This document shows, piece by piece, positions 51,501-59,356 of a DNA stretch of 64,000 nt (position 1 is its first letter; the number at the start of each line of letters is the position of its first letter). Source of the stretch: Candidatus Poseidonia sp. (lineage in GTDB: Archaea; Thermoplasmatota; Poseidoniia; Poseidoniales; Poseidoniaceae); the NCBI GenBank assembly GCA_030828165.1, contig JAURDA010000002.1:38782-102781 (forward strand), written 5' to 3'. The notes below the pieces were generated by a model. It saw nothing but the letters and a program-made list of their open reading frames with translations, was not told the origin of the DNA and did not search any database. The position numbers were made by a program, and so were the translations under genes.

Positions 51501-52739
51501 TCATTCGATGGTGCCGTAGCCAATCAGTCGCCAGCGGGATCCGATACGACGCGAGAGCGAAATGCGCTGCCCTTTGTCGGCGCAGATTGGAAGGCGAAGT
51601 TCGAGGTCGGTTCGCGTCTTCTCAGCGTTTTTCGTCACGCCAACGGACGTCGCTGTGGCCACGTTGAGCATCAACATCTCGTTGTTGCGCAGAGGTTGGA
51701 TTTTCTCGGGCGATTCGCCGTCACCGGCCACCATATGGCTCATCAGATTGACGCTGATGGCCACCGAAGAGTGGATTTCAGGGAGGTCGCCTTTTCGGGC
51801 AACGACTTGCCCGGAGAGGTTGTCCGAGGTGGTGATGGAGGGGTCAAGGTAGGTGGCCATGCCGCACAAGCCTCCAGCATGCATTTTTTTGAGGCTCAGA
51901 CCTCCACCTTGCATGCTGCTGACGACGGCTTCGATCGGTTCCCACGTGGCCTTGTTGCCTTTCTCGATTTTCCGTCCCGGTCCAATCACGACGGTGTCGC
52001 CTTCGTTGAATTCCCCTTCAACGATGCTTCCTCCAATCACGCCGCCTTTGAGTTTTGAAGGCCGGGTACCGGGTCGGTTGATGTCAAAGGAACGGGCAAC
52101 GTGCATGATCGAGCGCTTGTCCTTTGAACGGTCAGGTGTTGGAATGGTGGCTTCAATCGCCTGAATCAACACGTCCAGGTTCACATCGTGATGAGCGGAA
52201 ACAGGGATGACGGGGGCGTTTTCTGCGATGGTCCCCTTGAGGAAGGCTTTGATCTCCTTGTGGGATTCAAGCGCTCGTTCTTTGGACACGAGGTCGATTT
52301 TATTCTGAACGATCACGATGTTCTCAATGCCGGCGATTTCAAGCGCCATCAAATGCTCTCGAGTTTGAGGCTGCGGGCAGGTTTCGTTGGCCGCCACCAT
52401 CAACATTGCTCCGTCCATGATGGAGGCACCGGTGATCATGATGGCCATGAGGGTCTCGTGCCCGGGTGCGTCAACGAAGGAAACTACACGCTTCAACTCG
52501 CCTTCAATATCCTCGCCTCCATCGGGTCGTTTTCCGGTGGCGTAAAACTGCCCTTGGTCGTCTTGGTAGAAGGCCGTGTCAGCGTAACCGAGTTTGATCG
52601 AAATTCCTCGCTTGCGCTCCTCGGAGTGGGTATCGGTCCACACGCCAGAAAGCGCCTGCGTGAGCGTTGTTTTTCCGTGGTCAACGTGACCGACAAGGCC
52701 GATGTTCACTTCGGGTTGAGCGGGAAGCTTTCGTGCCAT
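51501..52739 (-). CDS. eif2g: translation initiation factor aIF2 gamma
   Basis: GTPase that carries initiator tRNA to the ribosome. 412 residues: G1 GHVDHGKT (17-24), G3 DAPGH (90-94), G4 NKID and SAHH for G5; domains II and III follow. The region between switch I and G3 (about residues 57-82) normally carries a Cys4 zinc knuckle, but here contains no cysteine. aIF2 gamma rather than EF-Tu or SelB is supported by GISIKLGYAD and by its S6e and PIN neighbours. It follows S6e by 42 bases. Confidence 0.95.
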   Translation of the reverse strand: MARKLPAQPEVNIGLVGHVDHGKTTLTQALSGVWTDTHSEERKRGISIKLGYADTAFYQDDQGQFYATGKRPDGGEDIEGELKRVVSFVDAPGHETLMAIMITGASIMDGAMLMVAANETCPQPQTREHLMALEIAGIENIVIVQNKIDLVSKERALESHKEIKAFLKGTIAENAPVIPVSAHHDVNLDVLIQAIEATIPTPDRSKDKRSIMHVARSFDINRPGTRPSKLKGGVIGGSIVEGEFNEGDTVVIGPGRKIEKGNKATWEPIEAVVSSMQGGGLSLKKMHAGGLCGMATYLDPSITTSDNLSGQVVARKGDLPEIHSSVAISVNLMSHMVAGDGESPEKIQPLRNNEMLMLNVATATSVGVTKNAEKTRTDLELRLPICADKGQRISLSRRIGSRWRLIGYGTIE

Positions 52740-52781
52740 GCTTCCCTCTCTCCTTCATGCCCGTCGAACGCCCTCTCGGGT

Positions 52782-53270
52782 TCACTCCGAAGATTCCTCA
52801 GCCTCTGCTGAGAGGATGGTTTCGAGTGGTTTCTTTCCGGCCTCGACAACCCGGAGGTTGATTTGGCGGGTGTCTTGGGTGATGGTGTTGCCGCGGAAGT
52901 TTCGTCGCTTGCGCAGGCCGTCGGGCTTGTATCGGAAACGCTTCTTGCCGCCTCCTTTTTCCTTGTGAACGACGACTTGACCCTTGTAACCCGTTGACTG
53001 GGTCACGAGGATGGACTGACGGTTGCCGCCTTCAAGGTCTCGACGCATGGGGGTGCCGGTCTTGTCGGAGCCGCCCGTGATTTCGAGTTTGTAACCGCTG
53101 AGGGTCTTGTCGCCTTCGCCGACGAACAAACCGTCAACCACATCGCCAATGCGCTTTCCGAGCATTTGAGCGTGGTTGTTTCCTGTGATTTTGAGGGCGT
53201 AGGATTTCCCGCCGTTCTTCGGGTCGGTATCGTTGACCACTGCGATAAATTCTGAATCGTTGCCAGCCAT
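52782..53270 (-). CDS. rps6e: ribosomal protein S6e
   Basis: 162 residues from ATG 53270, chosen because GAGGTG precedes it and the family begins EFxVVVNDPxxGKSY. ITGGSDKTGTPMRRDLEGG is the diagnostic block, followed by a basic segment KKRFRYKPDGLRKRRNFRG. Part of the small subunit. First gene of the S6e-aIF2 gamma-PIN group. Confidence 0.95.
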   Translation of the reverse strand: MAGNDSEFIAVVNDTDPKNGGKSYALKITGNNHAQMLGKRIGDVVDGLFVGEGDKTLSGYKLEITGGSDKTGTPMRRDLEGGNRQSILVTQSTGYKGQVVVHKEKGGGKKRFRYKPDGLRKRRNFRGNTITQDTRQINLRVVEAGKKPLETILSAEAEESSE

Positions 53271-53337
53271 GAGAGCACCTCTTGGGATTTGTCCGACTGA
53301 TGACCCGTATTTAGCCCCATCGTCTATGCACAGAAGT

Positions 53338-54543
53338 TCAACGACGGGCCAGTCGCTTTGGAAGAAGCAATTCAAGCCGCTGAGCCAAGTCTGCAGGGAG
53401 GAAATGCGGCATGCTCAGATGGGTCGTGCGACCTCGGCCGCCGGGGACGGTGGCCACTCGGCTGGCCACGATGCCTTCTTGCTCGATATTTTTGACGTGT
53501 TTCCAGAGCGTCGTGTGGCTCTTCGGACGCTGTTCGTATTCTTCGCAAACCACGTTGTAGAGGCGCTCCACGTCGCCCATGGTCATGGATTCCTCGGTTC
53601 GTAGCCGACGACACATCGCCAAGAGAACCAGCATTCCTTGGGCGGATAGATCGTCAACAATCTCCAACCGCTGCTTTGTGTTTGTCGCCAATTCGTCGTT
53701 CACGACATGGAGGTCATCGACGGTGATGGCCTGTTCCGAATGACCGTCTTGGCGAAATTCAGCACGCTCGGCGGCGCTGCTCAAGTACTCAATCACCCGA
53801 CGAGCATCGCCGCTGTTTCCCGCTCGCTCGGCCACCAAACGAAGGATTCCATTGTTCCAGGTTCCAGGCACCAAGGCCAATTCCGCCCGTTGACGTGCAA
53901 TGGCCTCGAGGCCGTCGACGGTGTAGGGCGGAACTCGGATGTGATTTGATTGGCCGAACTTTGACAGAACCGCCGTCTCAAGCACGTCCAGGACCTGTTC
54001 TTGGCTAACGAGAATGAGGGATACCGTGCCTTTTCCTTCTTGGTCCTCATCAATGCGAAGCAGTTGGTAGAGCAGTTCGTCACCTGAACGTCGGAGCATG
54101 TGGTCCACCTCATCGAGGACAACGATGAGGTGCGTGGATGTACGGCGCAACATCTTCCGCAGACTCATCAACAGTTCGCCCATCGATAAGCCACGGTCGG
54201 GATGACCCGGGTCAAATTGGTGGAGGATGCGCTGAGCAACCCGCATGCTGGTGGAGGCGTTTCGACAATTGACGTGGGCGACGTTGATCTCTCGCTTGCC
54301 CGAGAGGTGCCTTCGGAGGTCACGGCAGAAGGTCTTGGCGAGCACGGTTTTCCCGCTCCCCACCGGACCCGTGATGACGGCTCGGGCGGCGCCTTCGGGC
54401 GAGCCAACGGTCGTGAATTTGGAGGCCAAGGCTTCCTGAAGGTCTTCTCGACCCACGAGTTCTTCGGGGAGGTGGTCAAAATCCAGAATTTCAGGATGGG
54501 CGATGATGAGCCCAGCGCCAATCCGGTCCAAGTAGCCCGTCAT
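53338..54543 (-). CDS. cdc6: Orc1/Cdc6 replication initiator
   Basis: 401 residues. AAA+ ATPase with Walker A GPVGSGKTVL (59-68), Walker B LIVVLDEVDHML, sensor regions, and a C-terminal winged helix (THLSMPHFL region) that binds origin DNA. All catalytic residues are intact, in contrast to the paralogue at 47820. A TTTTAG element about 32 bases before the ATG may be its TATA box. Archaeal origins are often beside this gene, but the 89-base upstream gap shows no repeated origin box. Confidence 0.94.
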   Translation of the reverse strand: MTGYLDRIGAGLIIAHPEILDFDHLPEELVGREDLQEALASKFTTVGSPEGAARAVITGPVGSGKTVLAKTFCRDLRRHLSGKREINVAHVNCRNASTSMRVAQRILHQFDPGHPDRGLSMGELLMSLRKMLRRTSTHLIVVLDEVDHMLRRSGDELLYQLLRIDEDQEGKGTVSLILVSQEQVLDVLETAVLSKFGQSNHIRVPPYTVDGLEAIARQRAELALVPGTWNNGILRLVAERAGNSGDARRVIEYLSSAAERAEFRQDGHSEQAITVDDLHVVNDELATNTKQRLEIVDDLSAQGMLVLLAMCRRLRTEESMTMGDVERLYNVVCEEYEQRPKSHTTLWKHVKNIEQEGIVASRVATVPGGRGRTTHLSMPHFLPADLAQRLELLLPKRLARR

Positions 54544-54632
54544 ATCAAGGGAATGCTGATGTCAACCGTTCTAAAAGATGTGGTAGGCTGTTGGGCCATT
54601 GTGCGGCTTTTTTCACAGGAGACGTACACCAA

Positions 54633-55742
54633 TCAGGGGATTTCGTCGAACTGGTAACCGGTTTCCCATTTCTTCTCGCCCAGCGCCACCTCAAGTTCAA
54701 ACGGCGTGATGAGCGGTTTGCGGTACTTGACGGCGTCGTCGATGGCGATGCGCGGGCAGGCGGTGTTGACAAAGGCGTCAACGGGATAGAAGTCGATGAG
54801 CTCTGGACCAACGTGCTCCAAGGCGAGCAGGTACCCTTTCTTGCCGTGTTTTGCAAGCATCCGCTTCATGCGAAGAGCGAGGGTGCGACGCATTTGTCCG
54901 GGCTTTTCGCCGATGAGAATGCCGAAGGTGGAAGCGTCTTGGACGCTCATGATGAGGCCAAAGCGCTGGCGCAGGATGCGCTCGATGCGCTCCAACGACA
55001 TTTCCTCCGCGTCGCCGGTGTACGGGTCGAGCATCGCCAACGGTTTTCCGGTATGCAATACCAAACCGATCGGGTGAAAATCGCCGCTCCCCAGGAACAA
55101 ATAGTGTCCTATAGAAGGGTCGTCTCCGGAGTAATTGCAACCGAGGACCTGGCCGGGGAACGAGAGTCGAGCACCACCGATGGGTACGGTGACATCAAAG
55201 CCCGCTTTTTCCAGACGGTCGTGAAACTCGGGAAGGAGATGCAAATGTTGGATGGAGCCGACCAAGCCGAGTTTGGTGTCCGTGAGCGGGGCCATCCGAC
55301 CCACAGCGTCCATGAATTTCTCTTGAGCTTCGGCCTCGCTTAGGGGCGATGCCTCGTCTTGAGTGGCCAAGCGTTGTTTCGCCATACTGCGGTGCTGTTC
55401 AAGCCAGGGAAGGACCGGCGAGAGTTCGGGGTCGCCGTCGTAGGTGACGTTGATGAATTGCGTGGGCATGCCGGAATCGATGTTCATTTGGGAGTGACCC
55501 ATGTGAGCAACCAATTCCACGCCCATTAGTTTCATTTTGTCGTGAACGAGGTCGCACGCACCGTAACAAGGGTCGGCAGCCAGAACCACTTGAGCGCTGG
55601 TTTCGGTCTCGATGGTGTCCATCATCTCCAGGGCTTGCATCTTGAGCCCTTCGGGCACTTGGAGGGCGATGAGTCGGTTGTCGTTGGAACGAATGCGTTC
55701 CATCAACTCCTCGAGTTCGAAGTCGTGACGGTCAAGATCCAT
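54633..55742 (-). CDS. dph2: diphthamide synthase subunit Dph2
   Basis: Radical-SAM-like 4Fe-4S enzyme that transfers the aminocarboxypropyl group to the diphthamide histidine of EF-2. 369 residues from ATG 55742, preceded by GAGGGG. The three cluster cysteines are visible in ADPCYGACDL, LGCNYSG and NTACPRIAIDD. It acts as a homodimer in archaea. 89 bases separate it from cdc6 downstream. Confidence 0.94.
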   Translation of the reverse strand: MDLDRHDFELEELMERIRSNDNRLIALQVPEGLKMQALEMMDTIETETSAQVVLAADPCYGACDLVHDKMKLMGVELVAHMGHSQMNIDSGMPTQFINVTYDGDPELSPVLPWLEQHRSMAKQRLATQDEASPLSEAEAQEKFMDAVGRMAPLTDTKLGLVGSIQHLHLLPEFHDRLEKAGFDVTVPIGGARLSFPGQVLGCNYSGDDPSIGHYLFLGSGDFHPIGLVLHTGKPLAMLDPYTGDAEEMSLERIERILRQRFGLIMSVQDASTFGILIGEKPGQMRRTLALRMKRMLAKHGKKGYLLALEHVGPELIDFYPVDAFVNTACPRIAIDDAVKYRKPLITPFELEVALGEKKWETGYQFDEIP

Positions 55743-55800
55743 GCTTCCCCTCACCTTGACGGCGGGGCCACCCCCTCATGAAGCCACCCGTTCTCGTGAA

Positions 55801-55818
55801 GGAGGGGGGAATCCCTCC
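55801..55818. other. GC-rich hairpin between hpt and dph2
   Basis: GGAGGG-GGGAAT-CCCTCC forms a six-base stem. It lies in the 103-base gap between the phosphoribosyltransferase stop and the Dph2 start, both on the minus strand. It could separate the two transcripts; no poly-T follows on the coding strand. A second short GGGG/CCCC stem is at 55764-55774. Confidence 0.35.
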
Positions 55819-55845
55819 CTGCGGTCGATGGCGGATTGGAAATTC

Positions 55846-56439
55846 TCAAAGAAGGCGGTCTTCGGCCTCGTCGAGCAGCACGACTTTGTCCCCGTCCATC
55901 TCCAAACGGACCAGCGATTGGATGTTGATGTCGGGATATTTCCCTTGCAATCGGCGCAAACCGCCTCCTTTCTCAACCACGGCCACGATGTTCGTGACCT
56001 CGGCACCCGCTCGCCGAACGCCTTCCACGACCGCTTCCAAGGTGCCTCCCGTCGAAAGCACGTCATCGAGAATGGCGATGCGCTCTCCGTCACCGAGGTC
56101 GTTGAGGTACATCTCGCCCTTTGAGTAGCCGGTGGCCTGGTCGATTTCGACCTCCCCTTCCAAACCGTAGGACCGCTTTCTTGCGATAACGAGGGGAATC
56201 CCCGTGGCCATGCTCAGAGGAGCGGTGAGCGGCAACCCCATGGCTTCAATTCCCAACAGGACATCGACCTCGCTCCAATCGACGCGTTCAACGACCAACT
56301 CGATGATGGAGGTCAGCACGTCGGGATGCATTCGGGGGACGCCGTCGGTGATGGGGTGGATGAAGTAGGGGTACGCTCCCTTCCAAATGACGGGTGCGGC
56401 TTGGAGACTGTCCCGCAGTTGTTGCATGGCGTCGCTCAT
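55846..56439 (-). CDS. hpt: purine phosphoribosyltransferase (archaeal HPRT/APRT-like)
   Basis: 197 residues. The PRPP-binding motif ILDDVLSTGGTLEAVV and GIEAMGLPLTAPLSMATG with VIARKRSYGLEGEVE match the archaeal hypoxanthine/adenine phosphoribosyltransferase group. It salvages hypoxanthine, guanine or adenine; base specificity cannot be read by eye. It lies 63 bases downstream of the GcvH-like gene. Confidence 0.88.
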   Translation of the reverse strand: MSDAMQQLRDSLQAAPVIWKGAYPYFIHPITDGVPRMHPDVLTSIIELVVERVDWSEVDVLLGIEAMGLPLTAPLSMATGIPLVIARKRSYGLEGEVEIDQATGYSKGEMYLNDLGDGERIAILDDVLSTGGTLEAVVEGVRRAGAEVTNIVAVVEKGGGLRRLQGKYPDINIQSLVRLEMDGDKVVLLDEAEDRLL

Positions 56440-56502
56440 GCGATTCGCTACCGGTGTGAGTTAATCATTCTTGAGGCGGCCTCAATGGGCCTTGCCAAAG
56501 CC

Positions 56503-56928
56503 TCACAACTCGGCGAGGTACTCAACGTATTCGTCGTGTTCCATGAGATTTTCAAGCAACTGCTTGTCCTCGGGATTGATTTGGAGGTCGTGCGGTTCGA
56601 ACAGGATGATCCATCCGTCGTTGTAAGCGGATTCATTGACGAGATCCGGGTTGATCTCCACCTCGCCGTTCACGTCGGAGATGACGCCCGAAAATGGTGA
56701 GGTGAGCGAGACTTTCTCATCGGCGCTCCAGAGCGAAAAGAGGCTCCCGCCTTCGTCCACTTCGGTTTCGGCTTGGGGCAGAATCACCCGCAGGACATCG
56801 CCGATCTCGACGCGCATGAACTCGCTGACGCCGATCATCAATTTCTGTTCTTTTTGCTGAAACCACAAGTGGTCCATGGAGTATTTTCGGTCTTGGGCAA
56901 TCACGAATTCAACGATGTCATCGTCCAT
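56503..56928 (-). CDS. GcvH-like protein without the lipoyl lysine
   Basis: 141 residues. FQQKEQKLMIGVSEFMRVEIGD, VDEGGSLF, TSPFSGVI, and PDLVNESAYNDGWI match glycine cleavage H protein along its whole length. The canonical lipoyl lysine (in ESVKA) aligns with Asp70 in SLWSADEKVS; the nearest lysine is two residues on. No other glycine cleavage or lipoyl ligase gene is in the window, so a role as a lipoylated H protein is not supported. A TATA-like ATATAC is about 37 bases before the ATG. Confidence 0.8.
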   Translation of the reverse strand: MDDDIVEFVIAQDRKYSMDHLWFQQKEQKLMIGVSEFMRVEIGDVLRVILPQAETEVDEGGSLFSLWSADEKVSLTSPFSGVISDVNGEVEINPDLVNESAYNDGWIILFEPHDLQINPEDKQLLENLMEHDEYVEYLAEL

Positions 56929-57046
56929 AGGTCTCCCTCGTAATCGCGGCTTCCACAGGTGGTATATGAAGGCTGAGGAAGAAAGTGTTTTTTTGAGCGA
57001 ACCAACGGATTAAGAAACTCCCCGATGTGGGCAGGTTAGTGAGCGC

Positions 57047-58216
57047 ATGATTTTTGGCGAAACCGACGAACAGCAGATGATTCGCGAACTGGTTCGAGAC
57101 TTTGCAGAAACGGTGCTTGCTCCGACGGTTGAGCACCGCGACCAAAACCAAATTCCGCCTTCACAGGAATGGGAAGCCTTCCTCGAATACGGTCTCCACG
57201 GCATCACCATACCCGAGGCCTACGGGGGCTCCCCCATCGATGACGTGTCCGAAGCCATCATCATCGAGGAGTTGGCTCGCGTTGACCCTTCCTTTGCCGT
57301 GATGTTTTGCGTTCACGTTGGTTTGTGCTCCATGACCATCGCCCTGCACGGCGACGAACACCAAAAGAGCACCTACCTGCCTCGCCTCGCTGCTGGAGAA
57401 GTCGGCGCGTACTCGCTTTCTGAATCCGGAGCCGGGACCGATGCAGCCGCCATGGTTTGCAAAGCCAAGCTTTCCGAGGACGGCCGTCACTACCTGCTCA
57501 ACGGCGAAAAAATGTGGGTCACCAACGGTGCCCAAGCCAACATTCTCGTGCTGTTCGCCAAAGATGTGGACCACCCCGATTACGGCACCAAGAAGCACGG
57601 CGGTACAACGGCGTTCATCGTTGACGCTGACTTTGAGGGCTTTTCGGTTGGAAAGAAAGAAGACAAACTCGGGATTCGTTCATCCGATACGTGCACCCTC
57701 GTTCTCAACGACTGCAAGGTTCCCGTCGAGAACGTCATCAAGGGGGTTGGAAACGGCTTCCCCATCGCCATGAATGCGCTTGACAACAGCCGAATCGGGA
57801 TTGCCGCCCAAGCCCTCGGCATCGCTCAGGGTGCGTACGAGTCGGCTTTGCAGTACGCTCACGAGCGAGAAGCCTTCGGAAAACCCATCGCTCACCACCA
57901 AATGATCATGGCTTATCTGGCCGACATGGCCACGCAAATTGAGGCCGCCCGGTTGTTGGTTTACAAAGCCGCATGGACCAAGGAACAGCACTACCATGCC
58001 GATGGCCCCCGACATTCCAAAGAAGCGAGCATGGCCAAACTCTTTGCGGGCGACACGGCAATGTGGGTTTCCGAACGAGCCATCCAGGTTCTCGGCGGTT
58101 ACGGCTACACGAAGGAATTCCCCGTCGAGCGCTTTTTCCGCGATGCGAAAATCACTCAAATCTACGAAGGCACGCAAGAAGTTCAGCGCATCGTCATCGC
58201 TCGAGCCCTGAAGTGA
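57047..58216 (+). CDS. acyl-CoA dehydrogenase
   Basis: FAD-dependent alpha,beta-dehydrogenation of acyl-CoA. 389 residues with SESGAGTDAAAM and WVTNG at the flavin site, DKLGIRSSDT, and the C-terminal GGYGYTKEFPVERFFRDAKI then IYEGTQEVQRIVIARAL, whose Glu-containing segment ends the active site. Likely in fatty- or amino-acid degradation with electrons to the respiratory chain. Substrate length cannot be assigned. It abuts the EF-hand gene tail to tail. Confidence 0.94.
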   Translation: MIFGETDEQQMIRELVRDFAETVLAPTVEHRDQNQIPPSQEWEAFLEYGLHGITIPEAYGGSPIDDVSEAIIIEELARVDPSFAVMFCVHVGLCSMTIALHGDEHQKSTYLPRLAAGEVGAYSLSESGAGTDAAAMVCKAKLSEDGRHYLLNGEKMWVTNGAQANILVLFAKDVDHPDYGTKKHGGTTAFIVDADFEGFSVGKKEDKLGIRSSDTCTLVLNDCKVPVENVIKGVGNGFPIAMNALDNSRIGIAAQALGIAQGAYESALQYAHEREAFGKPIAHHQMIMAYLADMATQIEAARLLVYKAAWTKEQHYHADGPRHSKEASMAKLFAGDTAMWVSERAIQVLGGYGYTKEFPVERFFRDAKITQIYEGTQEVQRIVIARALK

Positions 58217-59356
58217 TCAGCGTTCAAGGCACACCAATCGCCGAAGGGCGACCGACCAAGCGAAGGGTTGGACAACAGCGTTGCAAACCTCGCCTTTTGT
58301 AAACGCCCGGCCCTCGTCTTGAACGGTCATCAATTCGAACACCGTCCCGTCGTCACCCGTGCACGTGAGTGTCGTGCCGTTCTTGTAGGGCCCTTCCCCG
58401 AGCAACGTTCGCGCCGTGGAAAGAACCGTGAACTGAAGGTCGTGCGAGCCACAAGAGGCGATGTAGGCTTGCGTTTCGCTGCGCAAACGCATGGCGGCAA
58501 GCGATTCATTGACCTCGGAAAACGAACGCGACGAGGGCAGCACGGGTTCAGTCGCTTCGACGCTTTCCGTTTCGGAAGGGGCTTCTTCCTCGACCGGAGG
58601 TTCGGGGTCAACCGCAGGCGCCTCGGTGATGACAAAGGAGCCGGTGTCCAAGCGGACGCCCAGGTGGAGGAGTTCAACGGTGTAATCGGCGGCGTTGTTG
58701 CCGTCCAGGAGGAACTCGTCAAAGGTTGGTGAATCCATCATGGCTTGCTGAGTAACGAAGTTCTCACTTTCTCCAAGCGAGGACGTCACTTTCAATTCAT
58801 ACGCTTCGACCGGTTCGTTGAAGGAAGCCGTGATGGTCACGCTTTCTCCGACTTGAATTTCGGGTTTGTCAATTAACAACGAGCCGGTGATAATCACCGG
58901 CGCAACAAAGAGCGAATCGGGCACTTCAAGTCCACTCGCAGCGAGGAAGGCCATCCAGTCCGCAATGGGTATGCCCTTCGCCGTATCGGCTTCAACGAAC
59001 GAAAAGACCACCTCAACCACCCATTCAGGGGGTTTTTCACCGGTCATCTTTCCGAGCAGCGTGGCGAATTCATCCCCCGAAATCATCCCGTTCTTGTCTT
59101 CATCAAGGTCTTGCGTGAGCTTGACGGGAGAAACGGCGGATGAATTGAGCCAGTTGGTGAAATTGGAGTGGAGCAATTTCGCCATGGTGTTGCTCTCGCT
59201 GATGGATGAGATGCGTTGCGAAACGGCATCCACCCGGCGTTCGAATTCTTGTTTCTCAGGCAAAAGAATCTCTGCCATGGTACCCTCCATGGACTTCATC
59301 GTCATGAAGATGATGCCTGCGCTCAAGGGAATTCCAATTGCGGCCAGTCCTCGCAT
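58217..59356 (-). CDS. EF-hand protein with possible N-terminal anchor
   Basis: 379 residues. The canonical calcium loop DEDKNGMISGDE is present in LDEDKNGMISGDEFATLL, followed by an Ig-like segment (VGESVTITASFNEPVEAYEL), a Pro/Glu-rich linker and a cysteine-bearing C-terminal domain. From ATG 59356 the first 20 residues form a hydrophobic anchor (GLAAIGIPLSAGIIFM), overlapping the CCA gene by 34 bases. A start at 59278 has a better ribosome-binding site (GGAGGG) but no anchor. Family otherwise unrecognised; calcium-binding role inferred from the loop only. Confidence 0.7.
   Translation of the reverse strand: MRGLAAIGIPLSAGIIFMTMKSMEGTMAEILLPEKQEFERRVDAVSQRISSISESNTMAKLLHSNFTNWLNSSAVSPVKLTQDLDEDKNGMISGDEFATLLGKMTGEKPPEWVVEVVFSFVEADTAKGIPIADWMAFLAASGLEVPDSLFVAPVIITGSLLIDKPEIQVGESVTITASFNEPVEAYELKVTSSLGESENFVTQQAMMDSPTFDEFLLDGNNAADYTVELLHLGVRLDTGSFVITEAPAVDPEPPVEEEAPSETESVEATEPVLPSSRSFSEVNESLAAMRLRSETQAYIASCGSHDLQFTVLSTARTLLGEGPYKNGTTLTCTGDDGTVFELMTVQDEGRAFTKGEVCNAVVQPFAWSVALRRLVCLER

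Noticed and set aside
54544..54632. Replication origin upstream of the intact Orc1/Cdc6 gene
   Set aside because: Only 89 bases, with no repeated or inverted origin-box-like motif and no marked AT-rich element.
56985..56994. Poly-T tract as a terminator for a plus-strand gene
   Set aside because: No plus-strand gene ends upstream of it; it lies in the divergent region between the GcvH-like gene and acyl-CoA dehydrogenase.
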